DNA of 64,000 nucleotides from Panaeolus papilionaceus (lineage: Eukaryota; Basidiomycota; Agaricomycetes; Agaricales): the NCBI GenBank assembly GCA_015501605.1, contig JADNRZ010000013.1:1-64000 (forward strand), in the 5' to 3' direction. Positions 41,358 through 53,700 of the stretch are shown here, piece after piece (the first letter of the stretch is position 1; each line of letters begins with the position of its first letter). A model generated the notes under the pieces. The model was not told where the DNA came from and made no database searches. It saw only the letters and a list, made by a program, of their open reading frames with translations. A program made the translations under genes and the position numbers.

Positions 41358-43255
41358 CCTTTACTCTAGCCCAAATGTTTCGGCTGAGGCCAGTACTTCA
41401 CACTAACACTAGCCTTTCAGCTGAGCCTTTCAGCTGAGCCTCAGCCGAGTATCAGCTCATCGGCTGAGTCTCAGCTGAGTCTCGGCTGAGCCTCAGCTCA
41501 ACCTCAGTTTAGTAACATATTTTGAAAAGAAATGCTTTTTATCAGCTGAGTATCAGCCAAGCATCAGCCAAGCATCAGCTGAGTATCAGACACTGGTTGT
41601 TATAACTGTTGCATTTTCTCACCTCCCATGTACTTGACAATACTTGTGACAGTGACATGTCACATCATACACTAGTCTATATTATCACATATTACATCCT
41701 TAGATATAACTGTAATTTCTTTAGTCTATAGTATTTGTGACAATCAGTGTGACAGTGACTGAATGTCACATAGATATTTCAAAAATATGTGGATGTGACC
41801 TAATGTTTGTCACATGTCATGTAGTCACAGCAGTTTGTTTTGGCTTAAATCAGATTTGAATTGTGACATGTCACACATCTAGCTAAATTAGGAAGCATTG
41901 TATTAGTAATTTAGTAATTGTATACCTGGGGATTGCTGATAGATTTCCCAATATTACTAATTCTCTTGGCAAATGTGTCACAATATGTTATCTAATATGT
42001 CACAACAAAGCTACCAAACAAGCCATGCAGGCATGACAAACTGTATTATGTAATAATATAGATAGAAAACTACAAAGAACAATAACACAACCAATACATA
42101 TAGATTATGAGCTGATATTCAGCTGATCATCAGCTGAGCCTCAGTTCTGTGAACCGATAATACTCAGCTGAAAGAACTGAAACTACTAGCTGAGACCTCA
42201 GCTGAGTATTGGTTCAACCTCAGCTGAACCTTGGTTGAGCCTCAGTTCATTAGTTTATAAAGCTAATCACTAAACTATAAGATAAGCAAAAATATTAATT
42301 TATGAACTGATGATCAGCTGACAAACCAATACTCAGCTGATACTCAGCTGATGAACCAATCATCAGCCAAGCCTCAGCTGAAAAGTTGGGTTAGTGTAAA
42401 GTCCTTACTGAGGCTCAGCTGAGGATCAGCTTATCAGGTCAATTAATTCTATTACTAAAACTAGTAGAGAATGGTTTTTTTGGTGTAAAATGAGGCTCAG
42501 CTGAGGCTCACCTGATACTCAACTGAGCCTCATACTCAACTGAGCCTCAGCTGAGCCTTGGTTGAGTTCTCTGCCAAAATTAACTGAGCCTCAGTGAGGT
42601 AAACTGAAACTAGCAACTGAGGGCTCAGCTGAGATTCAGCTGAGGTTCAGCTGAATCTCAGCTAATTAGTTATAGTTTTCATAGTCATGTAACTTGTATT
42701 GATTACTTACCACCTGAGGTTCAGCTGAGCTGGTTACAGTACTTTGTACTGGCCCAGGTGATTCTCAGTTGCCTGTCAATGTATAGTGTGAGAATATGTG
42801 ACAATCTCATGTCACACATTGCACTATTCTATTTTATCATGTGTGAAACCTTTAGGATCCTTTTTATATGTTTGTGACAATGATTGTGACAGTCTACACA
42901 CATTGTCACATGTCACATAAATGTAAAACTGTATAGCATAGCTGTAACACTAGTATTTCAAGTGAATTGTTTGTATGTACATAGATATGACCTTTGGTGA
43001 CAGATGGTACTGAACTATCACACTTGCTTTCTACTATCAAACAATACCATCAAGCAACTCTCTTATACCTATCAAAGTTAGAGTTCTACCAATGCTCAGC
43101 TGAACCTCAAGTGAACCTCAGCTGAGGTTCACTGATGTTCAGCTGATAAACATATGTTTATTTTCAAAATCTATGGTTATACTGAGGTTAAGCCAAGGTT
43201 CAGCTGAGGTTCAGCCAAGTCTCATCTGAAAGGCGTGTGTCAGTGGAAAGTACTG
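41358..43255. mobile_element. Interleaved DNA elements with TCAGCTGA palindrome arrays
   Basis: At least two copies of one element type. Termini: cctttactctagcccaaatg (41358) pairs with the complement of 42376-42405; cagtacttcacactaacact (41391) pairs with the complement of the right end, cagtactttccactgacaca (to 43255). Between them are dozens of TCAGCTGA and GCTGAGGCTCAGC-type palindromes. The stretch 42780-43020 (tgtgacaatctcatgtcaca and following) is the same core as in the 34058 element. No ORF. It separates CxC genes X and Y. Confidence 0.72.
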
Positions 43256-44650
43256 TGCTGTTGGTGTTGATTTCTAATTTCAGGTTGCCATGCTTCATGC
43301 TCTGCAGGTCTTTGCAATGCACATCGTAGTCCTGACAAATAGGTTTTACTGATGCTTTTTCCAGAGTGCTTGGTGCTGAGTACAAGCACAAGTATTGAGA
43401 ACCAAGTTATTTCTGCAGTCAACAACACGGCATTGATCTGCCCACTGATTCATATGAGTAGTGCAAAATGATTCTCCACAATGATTTGCAAGGGGGCTAG
43501 TGCAACCTGGATAAGCACAATGTGTAGGTCCTGTAACAATTCCATCCACCACAACCATGCATCAGGGTCATCAACATTAACTGTCATGTTTGGAGGAATG
43601 GCAGCTTCTACTACATCATCATCTCCATGCCTAATATTTGCAGGTATTATATCAGGTTGGGATTTGTATGGATGAGTGCATTGAGAACAGGTATGTGATT
43701 TAGAAGGATGGATTTTGCCTTTATCTCCCAAGATTTTGAAGGCATATTCTGTCACAGTTTCAATTAGGAGGTTATTAGGAATTGTGAGATGTTGGCCAGA
43801 ATCTTCTGCAATGGACCAAATTGACTCTTGGATAAAAGCCTGCCAAGTGTGTTGACGATTTAGCTTTATATCAGAGCCAGCAAAGGCTAGGTTCCAGAAT
43901 TGTGTGTAGGCTGCAGCAGATGCATGGAAGGAATATATACCAGTGACAACTGCATTGGAATAGGTACAATCACACCAAACTGATTGACCAAGCTTTAGAT
44001 ACTGAGCAGAGTTAAGATATGTTCAGTACTTCAAAGTCTGATTGGTGTTATCAGTATGATCAAAGGTTTCTCGATCTGCTGCATATATAGTGTTACAGTG
44101 GCTGCATTTTCCCTGGATAACATAGGCTTATTTGATCACTTTTCCATCCTTAAGGAGTTTCACTTGAGGTAGATCACAAGATGCTGTAAGTCTGTGGAGA
44201 GCATAACAATTGCAAGTGGTAGTTTCACATTCAAAAGACATTGGAGCTATAATCTGGATAGGCTGTAGTGACTGAAAATTGATGGGTTTTAAAGTCTGCA
44301 ATTTTTTGCCTTTGACAGAGTATGATTGAAATCCAACTGCTGAAGCTACATTGTTGATACAGTCAATCATCTTTGTTCCTGTATCTCCAAAGGCTGCATT
44401 TGGTCCAAAGACATCTTTTTCATGGTTTGGAAGTTGATGCAGCAAGGTATTGAAAAATGCAGAGATCCACCCATTGAATGATGCCAAATGCTCTGTTCCA
44501 ACTTTCTTGTACTTTTGTCGGCTATGGTGATTTAAGACTTCTGGGTTTTCAAGAATGCTGAAGAGCAATATTAAAACAGTGTCCAGCTTGATATCTGCAT
44601 GGAAGTTTTCAAGTATAACTTGGTTGAATGTGTCGGAAATTTCCCATAGG
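43256..44650 (-). pseudogene. CxC5/CxC6 cysteine-cluster gene Y, 3'-truncated, with stops
   Basis: From the 5' side (minus strand): FHADIKLDTVLILLFSILEN, AFGDTGTKMIDCINNVASAV, LKPINFQSLQPIQIIAPMSF with a CETTTCNCYAL cluster, then a stop near 44128, CSHCNTIYAADRE, another stop near 44020, AAAYTQFWNLAF, HTWQAFIQESIW, SKSHTCSQCTHPYKS and VVVDGIVTGPTHCAYPGC with the paired cysteines. It breaks off at 43256 at the palindrome element. Together with X it covers the family from end to end, but the two overlap and differ, so they are separate gene copies. Confidence 0.8.
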
Positions 44651-44949
44651 CGTTACAACTGACAGCCTGTTACACAAACATTAGCCAGTGTTGTACCAGT
44701 GTTCCAACCCCTGCCTAGCTGTTGAAACAGATCGTTGGTAAAGCCAGGCTGTTACAACACAGCTCAGGTGCAAATCACACCAGTTGATTGTTTATCTCCC
44801 ACACCCCAACCTTTCACCAACCATGTTGGCTGTCTTGCTATACCACTGTACTATCTATCCTCTGTATTGATACATCTGTATATCTATGTCAAAATCTACC
44901 ACCAAACCTTCAGAATCCCAAAAGTTGGAATCTCAATCATTCCCATGCT
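44651..44949. other. 5' region of the Plavaka element with TGTTACA motifs
   Basis: Non-coding start of the next element. Motifs gttacaactgacag, ctgttacacaaac and tgttacaacacagct occur between 44651 and 44765; the 15-mer tgttacaacacagct recurs at 59289-59303 beyond the second gene. These may be subterminal repeats of one large transposon. Confidence 0.5.
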
Positions 44950-47900
44950 GATATGATTGTGAACGTGCTCCCTTTTCAACTGCTGGCGGACGATCAAACC
45001 ATGAACATGCCTGCCAGAGATGCATTCTTGAGCAAGAGGAAAATGCTGCTTATGAGGCTCATTATCCTACAGTGGACCAGCCCCCTTCTCAAGGTAAGAT
45101 TCAAGACACTTGTGTGATTGTTGAATCTGACTTGTCTGATAACACATTACAGTCATGCCAGGCCCTTGTGTTTGGGAGATGCCAAATGTTACCAAGAGAA
45201 AAGCAGGTGTGAGACCCACCTTGATTAAACCAGTAGAGAGACCAGGTGTGTGGTATATACTCACAGAGAACGATCTGGGACTCATTACTTGTGTGTCTTC
45301 AGCTACTGTGCTGGCTGCCTCACCACCTGCTACTCTCACATCACAGCAGGCACCACCAGTTGCTCAAGGTACTCAGGATCTTTAGACCAAAGTCCTGATT
45401 TAATATTACTTTTATAGATTCTTGTGTAGCCTCTCAGTTTGAGAAGGACAGTATTTGTACTGAATACCATCCACAAAGCAAGCAAAGAATCAGGGTGGAT
45501 AAATTTGAGGACTACTCCCGTGAAAAGGCTGATGCATTGAAACCACCACATCCTAACAGTGAGCCTTGGTCTCCATTTCATTCCCATGCCGATTTCGAAT
45601 TTGTTGATCTCGCAGTGTCAGCTGTGATGTCGGATGAGCATGTGGATGCCATGTTGGCTCTCATCAACCACCTGGTTGAACAGAGAGAACAACTTACAAT
45701 TCAAAACTCTCATGAATTGTTACGGACATAGAATGCCTGCTCAGATGTGGTGACATTGGTATAGTTATACTATTTCAAAATATATTCTTCGTTGTTGAAT
45801 GTTGATAACTCTTCAGTTCTGGAAAACAAGTGTAGATGTATTGTTTGACATTCACCACATGGAAGCAGATTTGTGGCACTGCAACCTATGGGAGTGGGCT
45901 GTTGACACTATCCGAAACCCACTCCTTGCTGATAAGTTTGTGTGGGACGCATGTCATCTCAAGAAGTTTGATGGCGAGAAGTTTGTGAGATTTATACATG
46001 AGCCTTGGATGACTGATAGGTTTTGGGATGTTCAAGTATGTTCTGTCATTGCTCTCTGGCATAAAGTTATTCTCATTATATGTTATAATAGTCTTCGCTA
46101 CCAGATCCAGATGGCAAACCACTTGGGTTTATTTTGTTTGCAGACAAAACCAAACTTTCCTCATTTGGCACTCAACAAGGATACCCCATCATCACCCATC
46201 TAGCTAATCTTCCATCTGAAATCCGGAATGGAAAAGGCATAGGGGGAGGTTGTGTGGTTGGACTGTTACTGATTGTGAGTAATATTCTTGATATATGAAC
46301 CATACTTCTTGATGAAATTCTGAGTTATGGTGGTTTTGCAGATTAAAGATGACCCCAAGCATGTTGGAACAGCAGCCTGGGCAAACTTTAAATGCAATGT
46401 TTGGCACCGTGCAGTTGCAATTGTCATTGAGACCATTAAGAAGATTTTCGGTGAAATGCTAGAGTGTGGCAATGGTATAGAGAGGCTGCTATTCCCCTTT
46501 ATTCTTATACTCTGTGCTGACTACAAAGAACAGTATGTATTTCTTATGCCTCATTATAATTATCTTGATCATCTGATAGATCTATGATGTCTCTTATATG
46601 TGGTTTCCAAGGTTTTGCACCATGTCCCATTTGCTTGGTTCCTCCAGAAAAGCAAAACAACATTTGTGCTTCCATCAAGCTTTGCACTGTTGAGGAAACC
46701 TGTGCACTTGTTGATGAAAATGATGAAGATAAGCTACAAGCTCAGGGCCTTCAACCAATTCAGGTGAGCATCCAAAGTAATCACTAGGGACAGGTAACCA
46801 GGATGCATTGCAGGTCACGTTGGCTGCAGGTATGGTCCTGTTCAGCCCCAACATACCTGTGAGCTTCAAACGAGCCCAAGGGCACCCAAAATAGCCCAGC
46901 ATCAGGCAAGACATGCTTGTATTTCAAGCATATCTTTCCTGATAGTTGTCCATTTTGGTCGTTCTTGGGTTTGTTTTGTGCGGAGAATTTGCAGGTACAC
47001 AGGTAAAATACCGCAGGTACAGGTTTGCATCAGCAATTTTGTATGCAAGGGTTACCACAATGTTCCCTAGTCACCATAACTGCTTTGATGACACCACTAA
47101 CTAATAACCAATATAGAATGCATTTTGGACTCTTCCATTCTCTGATCCATTTAAAGCACTATCTTGGGAGCGCATGCACAATTATGCCAGCGGCCTTGGT
47201 GGAAAGCATCTATGGCCCGCTCTTGTTGGATACATCAAGGGTTTAGGTAAACCCATGCACCTGCAAGTTGATAACCAGTATGTTGCTCATATTTCTTGCC
47301 CTTGTGATTTCTTCATTCTGACCATTTATCATTTGTATAAAAATAGAGTAAAAGCATTGCCATGCTGGCACGGCCTTAATCACTTTGACTACATTGTTGA
47401 GAAGAAGTTTTCAGATGCCTCTAAGCTTGAGGATATTCTTAAGGTATTACCCTTGCCACTATTCTATGTTGAAGTGTATACTAAGCTCTATCACATAGAT
47501 ATCATTATATACCTCACATAATGTGGTCACCGAATCAACATCCTCTAATGGTTATCTACTACTTTGTCTAATCAGACAGTATCTTCTTCTTGACCTGTAT
47601 GCATCATTTGATATCCACACAACTGCTACAATCGAGAGTGGGCATCTCCATTTACAGACCTTTGGTGATCTATTAACAGTATGTAGCTGTATATGATGTG
47701 TTTACAAAAGCCCTTTTTGATGCCATCACACAGACATATATTACTTGTTCTGCTAACTCAAAAGACTGGAATTTTCCAAAATGCCATACTCATCTTCATC
47801 TTTATGATGATGTTCTTGCCAAAGGAGTTACCTGAAACTATAATGCCAAGTATAACAAGAATGTCCATTGTGCCCTCAAGCAGTTGTATCAGCATTGCAC

Positions 47901-48865
47901 CAACTATAAAGATGTTGAGCCTCAGGTATATCACAGTCTTATTCAATTGTAGCCTGTTGTTCCAATGATTTCTAGTTGCTTTGTTATGATCACTTTATTC
48001 ATGTAGCAGCATATATTCATCCTCAAATTCTGTTACTGGATGAGCTTCAAGCAAAAATGGGAGAGGAGCAACAAGAGGATTTGGAAGAGTCAGGTGCTGT
48101 ATCAGATCAAATGAAACCCACTATGCAGGGCCATGTTTATTTGGGTGCAGCGCAGTGCAAGAGGTTGATTCAGGATATGATCTCAAGTAATGCCCTGATG
48201 TCATCATACCAGCATTTTCTTTGGGACTTGCGGATGTTGTTAGTGCAAGCTGGTGAGCATGCTCTTCAACATGAGGAAATTAGTTTACAATCAGATGTAT
48301 GTAATGTTTCACATCTTTTTTCATCTATTTGCATTTTGGGTATTCCATTTATTGACCGCTCTATTCCTAATTTTAGATCACCAAATTTAGATTCTTGAAA
48401 GTCAGTTATGAGTTGAGAGTCACTTGTCTCACGGAACAAGACTATTTATGATGCACACCCATCCACCATGGTCAAGAACAATACGACTCAGTTCTGGTAA
48501 ATATGGACAGTGCTGTTGGCTTTGCTCAGCTATGCTTTGTTTTTGGAATTAATTCCAGGAACAAAACCTATACAATCACCCTTGTTCAAACCCTCAAGCG
48601 CAGCAGCACACGTTGGCGAGCAGAAATAACACAGAAAGACAAGGATCTAGGCTTTTTACATCTGCATAAGGGACCAATGCAGCTAATTTGGGCACGTTCC
48701 ATTATTTGTGGTGTTCCAATATTTCCTGCATTTGATGTTCCTGACAACTCAATTGTTTTTGATGTGGTGGACGCAGACGTGATGCTGCGAATGGAGGATG
48801 TTAGGCAGGGTAGAACAGTAAGTTGTCTTGTTCATGTCCACATTTACGATGCACTGTCCTCATGA
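44950..48865 (+). pseudogene. Plavaka-type transposase, multi-exon, damaged
   Basis: Plavaka transposases are large DDE-type enzymes of basidiomycete cut-and-paste elements. Recognisable pieces in order: a zinc-finger-like CERAPFSTAGGRSNHEHAC (44957), SPFHSHADFEFVDLAVSAVM (about 45570), ADLWHCNLWEWAVDTIRNPL (about 45870), FADKTKLSSFGTQQGYPIIT (about 46135), GTAAWANFKCNVWHRAVAIV (about 46370), ILCADYKEQ (46505), APCPICLVPPEKQN (about 46615), KALPCWHGLNHFDYIVEKKF (about 47355), NYNAKYNKN-type motif (about 47835) and FDVVDADVMLRMEDVRQG (about 48760). Several introns are plausible, but stops and frame changes (for example near 45730) indicate decay. Gene end lies 135 nt before the chromovirus. 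Confidence 0.78.
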
Positions 48866-48999
48866 TTTGCCTTGCCTAGGGTCTCTAATTCAGAACATAT
48901 TGATATATAATGTCCATTTGCTTGTTCAATGAAAAATGGCACTGCTACTGCTTTATACCTGTCCATAATTCTGAGTCCTCTTCTATTTCCATGCCTTCT

Positions 49000-49587
49000 T
49001 GTTACGGTAGCTCGACGGGCGCTTGCGGTTAAGGCCTTTGAGCTAAGTCGGAGTTGGTCGGAGAAGTCGGGTTCTATATTCTGATCAGAATATAAGTTCA
49101 AGTTATCTTACTAAGAATGCCACTTCGAGAATCGCTCGATGGTATTGTCTTAGCAGAGAGCAAGTTAAGAAAGAAGCAGTAGAAGTTATCGTTCTATTGT
49201 AGTTAAAGAACTAGCTAAAGAACATAGGTATAGCTACTGGGTTTATATAGGTATTACAGGTGGTCTGTGCGCGAAAAGATATGAGTCTGTATGAGTAGAA
49301 GTAACGAGTCAAAGGACGTATGACTAGTAGAGAGAGTCATAAGTAAGAAGAAAGAGTAAATATGAGTCGAGGATGAGTCAAATAGGAGTCAGAGGAAAGT
49401 TGAGTCAAGGTAGAACTGAGATAAGATAATGGTGGATCATGTGATGAAAGATAAGATAAGTAGTCACATGATGAAAGATAAGATAAGGTCACGTGACAGA
49501 AAGGAAAAGAAGGTAAAGAAAAGATGAACGAGATATAAGTACATAGAGAGATGATGGTACACTAGTTATAGGAGAAAAGTCGTAACA
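49000..49587 (-). repeat. 3' LTR of the chromovirus (588 bp)
   Basis: Starts tgttacggtagc and ends gtcgtaaca on the plus strand, 6-bp terminal inverted repeats TGTTAC/GTAACA. Same length as the partner with no difference that I noticed. Confidence 0.95.
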
Positions 49588-49600
49588 TTACCCCCGTATC
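49588..49600 (-). promoter_or_regulatory. Probable polypurine tract before the 3' LTR
   Basis: Minus strand reads tacgggggtaa directly before the LTR start. A short purine run here would prime plus-strand DNA synthesis. Confidence 0.5.
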
Positions 49601-49618
49601 AAGCCTGAATGTCCTCAT

Positions 49619-50740
49619 TCAGGTACAAAGGTTGTGGTCGGCGTCGGCGCCCATATCGTCGTCGTAGTAGCCGCCATAGAAATCGTCGGAGGTGTCTTCC
49701 CATTTAGAGTCATGGGTGACTCTAAATTTACCGCTTCCTTTGTTCCAATTGCGGCGATGTTTCTTGTCCCAAGCGTCATCTTCCTTGTAAGGTTGAAGGC
49801 GGTCCCAAGGGTTGGAAGAAGTAGAAGAGGAGGTCGACAAGACCTTTTTCTTGCCCTTCTTCGTACCTTTGTTTGCAAGGCGTTGGGGACAACCGAGTGC
49901 AAGGTGTCCGGGTCCATACTTTCCGCAGTTCCAGCATTTGTTATGGGGACAGTTTTCTCGGAAATGGTCGAGGTTCGGGCATTTTCGGCAAAGATTGAGC
50001 CCTCGTTTCATGAGCGCGAGGGTGTTTGCTTTGGTATGGGGGTCAAGGTTGTCGAGGGTAGAGGAAGGAGAACGGAGGGCGAGCGTTTCGAGGGACGGAG
50101 CTTGAGGAACGGCCGTAGTGTAGTCGTAGTAGAAACCGTTGTTTTTAGGGAATTTGTAGACCCTGTTGGGTTTCTCATTGGCGTACTTTCTCCTTTGTTC
50201 GTCGATGAGAGAGATAACGCTGAGTCGATAGTTGGGGTCGTTGAAGTGTTCTTGGCAAAACTGCTCGAACTTGTTGCAGCCGATATCCCAAAGCTTGGAC
50301 ACAGCTTCTTTATGGGCCTTAATTTGGGTATTGAGGCTGATGACTGTTTCGAGGTGGTTGGAGATGGCGACGTCCATGTCGCGGATGGGATCAAGGTGTT
50401 TCTCGTTGAAGGGTAGTTTCCAATTGAGGGCGTCGTAGTCTTCTTTGGTGCGGAATATGTCGACGAATTCTTGGAAGGTGATGGTAGTGCTCGAGCAAAT
50501 GGAGCTAGGGGCGTTGGAATGGAGAGGGGATGATTTGTCTGGGGAGAACGTGGGTGGTTCGGTAAAAGATCCTTGTGAAGGGGAAAGAATGCGGACGGAT
50601 TTAGGGGAGGGTGATTTAGAGGAAGGTTCTTCTTTGGCGATAAGGTTGAGGAAGTCGGAGAGGAATTTCTCTTGTTCTAGTGGGGTAGCAGAGGTGGGAG
50701 CAGTTTTGAAGGAAGTAGAGGAAGAGGAGAAGGAAGGCAT
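49619..50740 (-). CDS. Extra ORF between pol and 3' LTR: zinc-knuckle protein (373 aa)
   Basis: Open frame in the same orientation as gag and pol, starting 48 nt after the end of the chromodomain. N-terminal serine-rich region (about 1-90), a region with acidic and aromatic residues (DYDALNWKLPFNEKHLDPIR, CNKFEQFCQEHFNDPNYRLS), then two adjacent knuckles: CRKCPNLDHFRENC (C-x2-C-x4-H-x4-C) and CWNCGKYGPGHLALGC (a longer C-x2-C-x6-H-x4-C form). A basic KKGKKK stretch and an acidic, Asp/Tyr-rich tail follow. It resembles a second nucleocapsid-like protein rather than an envelope: no signal peptide or membrane segment. Gag of the same element has its own CCHC. Function unknown; RNA or DNA binding is likely from the knuckles. 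Confidence 0.8.
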   Translation of the reverse strand: MPSFSSSSTSFKTAPTSATPLEQEKFLSDFLNLIAKEEPSSKSPSPKSVRILSPSQGSFTEPPTFSPDKSSPLHSNAPSSICSSTTITFQEFVDIFRTKEDYDALNWKLPFNEKHLDPIRDMDVAISNHLETVISLNTQIKAHKEAVSKLWDIGCNKFEQFCQEHFNDPNYRLSVISLIDEQRRKYANEKPNRVYKFPKNNGFYYDYTTAVPQAPSLETLALRSPSSTLDNLDPHTKANTLALMKRGLNLCRKCPNLDHFRENCPHNKCWNCGKYGPGHLALGCPQRLANKGTKKGKKKVLSTSSSTSSNPWDRLQPYKEDDAWDKKHRRNWNKGSGKFRVTHDSKWEDTSDDFYGGYYDDDMGADADHNLCT

Positions 50741-50788
50741 GTTGATTTGAGACGATGTAGAAAGATAGTGAATTTGCTGAGGGATGAG

Positions 50789-53700
50789 TCAAAGTTTGTG
50801 TCTTCTTTTATATTGTCGTAGGATGTCAGGGGCGTTGGCTAGAGCTTCTTCGGGAACCCAAAGGTCTGACATTGAATCATAGCCTTTCCAGGACACATAA
50901 TATTGCCTTTTTGGTGGTTTCCCTTTGTGTTTCTGAATGCGCTCCACTTCATATTCTTCTTCTCCTTCGACGAGGTCAGGCGGTGGTTGAGGGAAGTTAG
51001 GACCGTGTTCGGGGGTTTCATTGTATGGAGAAAGAAGGGTGGCATGGAAGACGTCGTGGATTTTCCAGTGGGGTGGAAGAGTGAGGCGATATGTTACTGG
51101 TCCCAGTACTTCGGAAATAGGAAAGGGTCCTTCGCGTTTGGTGGAAATTTTCTTATTATGTCCAGTTTTGAGGTTTCTAGCGTCGAGCCACACCTTTTGT
51201 CCGAGTTTGAACGGAATGAAAGGGTGTTTGCTGATGTTAATCATCCTGTTTCTGGCGAGCGTGTGAGCGGCGATGGCTTCTTGGCGCATGTTGAGAAGGG
51301 AAGCGAGTTTCTTATCAACAGTGGGAAATACGGTGTGTTCAAAAGCAATGGGAATTTGAGTGGGGTTGGTTCCTAACATTAGTTCAAATGGGGAGTGGCG
51401 GCGATCAGAATGTCGGCGATAGTTGTGGGTGAATTCGAGTGTGGGTAACGCGTCTGGCCAGGATTCAGGGTTATTGATGCAGTAAATGGATAGATAGGTT
51501 TCGATTTCTTGATTGTAGCGTTCGGTGGTTCCATCGGTCTGAGGATGATATGCAGTAGATAGTTTGGATTCGATGTTAAGGAGTTTTAGGAGTTCTTTGA
51601 AGGCTTGAGCAGCGAATCTGGGATCGCGATCAGAGGTAATGGAGTCAGGGAGGCCGAAACGTTTGTAGAGGTTGTCGAGTAAGAGCTTGGCGACTCCTTC
51701 GGAAGTAATAGTTTTTGTGCAGGGTAGGAGAATTACCCCCTTCGTAAGGCCGTGGTCCACCACGGACAAGATTGAGTCATATTTGGATGAGGGTGGTAGG
51801 TCGGTGATCAAATCCATGGAGGTTTGGGCGAAGGGTTTCAGAGATTTCGGAGCAGGGATGGGGAATAAGGTGGGTTTTGCAGGGTTTCAGTTAATCTTAA
51901 ATTGCTGGCAAGTGGCGCAGCCTTTGACATAAGATTTGACGAATTGTCGCATTCCTGGCCACCAGTGAGTGGCGGAGATAGAGTTGAAAGTTTCAAGTTC
52001 TCCGGGATGTCCGGCGGAAATAGTGTCGTGGAAATGCATAACAATGGATCTTCGGAGGTTGTCGTCTTTGGGAACATAAACCTTATCTTTGTAAAACAGC
52101 AATTTCCCATGGTCTCCTTCTTCGAAGGACCAATCGTTTAGGGTAGTTCCGGAGGTTGCATTAGTGTTCTGCAACAGGGTTTCCAGGGCTTCCATGGCGT
52201 TTTTGTCCAGAGGTTTGGCGTTAGCAATTTGTTTCTGAAGTTCGATGTCGATAAGATTAATGAATAGAGAGTTTGGGAGCATGGTAATGTCGGTATTTTC
52301 TTCGTTGGCTCCATCGGGAATAAGGTCGGGTCTTCGTGAGAGTGCGTCGGATTGGATCATTTTGTGACCAGGGGTGTGTACTAATTCGATGTCAAATTCG
52401 GATAGGATGAGGAACCAGCGTGCTTGTCTTCGGTTAAGGTTCTGTGGGGAGCGCCAATACGTGAGATTCTTATGGTCGGAGAGTATAGTAGTCGTGTGAG
52501 GAGATCCTTGGATATAGTGTTTCCATTCTTCTAGGGCTCGGATGATCGCGAGAAGTTCTCTGTCGAAAATTTGATAATTCTGTTCGGCTGGAGAGAACGA
52601 TCGAGAAAGGAAACATATAGGGTGGCGTTTTCCGTTGGAGTCGGTTTGAGTAAGGACAGCACCATAGGCGTATTGGGACGCATCCGCTTCGATCTGAAAG
52701 GGTTTGTTTAGATCAGGCATAGCGAGCACTGGTTCTCGGCTGAATCGGTCTTTGAGGTTATCGAATGCGGCTTGATGAATTTCGGTCCAGATGAAAGGTT
52801 TATCCTTACGGAGTAAATCGTTTAATGGTCGTGCGATGTCGGAGTAATGACGAATGAATTTTCGGTAGAAATTACCGAAGCCCAGGAATGATCGGACTTG
52901 TTTGAGGGTCTTTGGTGCTGGCCAGTCCTTGATCCCTGCAAGCTTGGCGGGGTCCATGGAGATCTTGTTGTGCTCGATGATGAACCCTAAGTAGGCGATC
53001 TTGGTTTTGTGGAATTCGCATTTTTCTGGTTTTAGGTAGAGGTCGTTTTCTTTCATGATTTGGAGTACTTCCTTGGTGTATTTCTCTAGATCTTCTTCGT
53101 TAGTGGCATAGATCAAAATGTCGTCCATATAAATGATGATGTAACCGTTTTCGACTTGGGTAACGAAGATGTTGTCCATCATGGATTGGAACGTTGCCGG
53201 GGAGTTACAGAGACCGAAGAACATGACAAGGGGTTCGAAGAGGCCGTATTTGGTCTTGAAAGCGGCCTTCCATTCGTCTCCCTTCTTAATGCGGACGTTG
53301 TTGTACCCCCAGCGGATGTCAAGCTTGGTGAAAAGCTTGGCTCCACGGAGTTTATCCATGAGATCGGTCACTAGTGGTAAAGGGTAAGCGTTCTTGACAG
53401 TTCCTTCGTTGAGATGTCGGTAGTCTTGGCATGGTCGGAGTTTCCCGTCTTTCTTGGCGACATAGAAGAATCCGGACGCTTGCGGAGAGTTACTTTCCCG
53501 AATCGTACCTTTTTCCTTGTGTTCTTCGATGAATTTCTTGGTTGCTTCGTCTTCTGCCGGATTTAGTGGGTAGATCTTGGTAGACTTGGGGACGAAATCG
53601 GGTTTGAGGTTAATTTCGTGGTCCCACGGTTTACTGGCAGGTAGGGTCGAGGAAGCTTCTTCGCTGAAGACAGAGATCCAGGGGTGGTATTGAGGGGGAA

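Noticed and set aside
49634..50416. 260-aa plus-strand ORF inside the chromovirus
   Set aside because: It is the antisense of the zinc-knuckle ORF, whose translation has recognisable motifs; the plus-strand protein has none.
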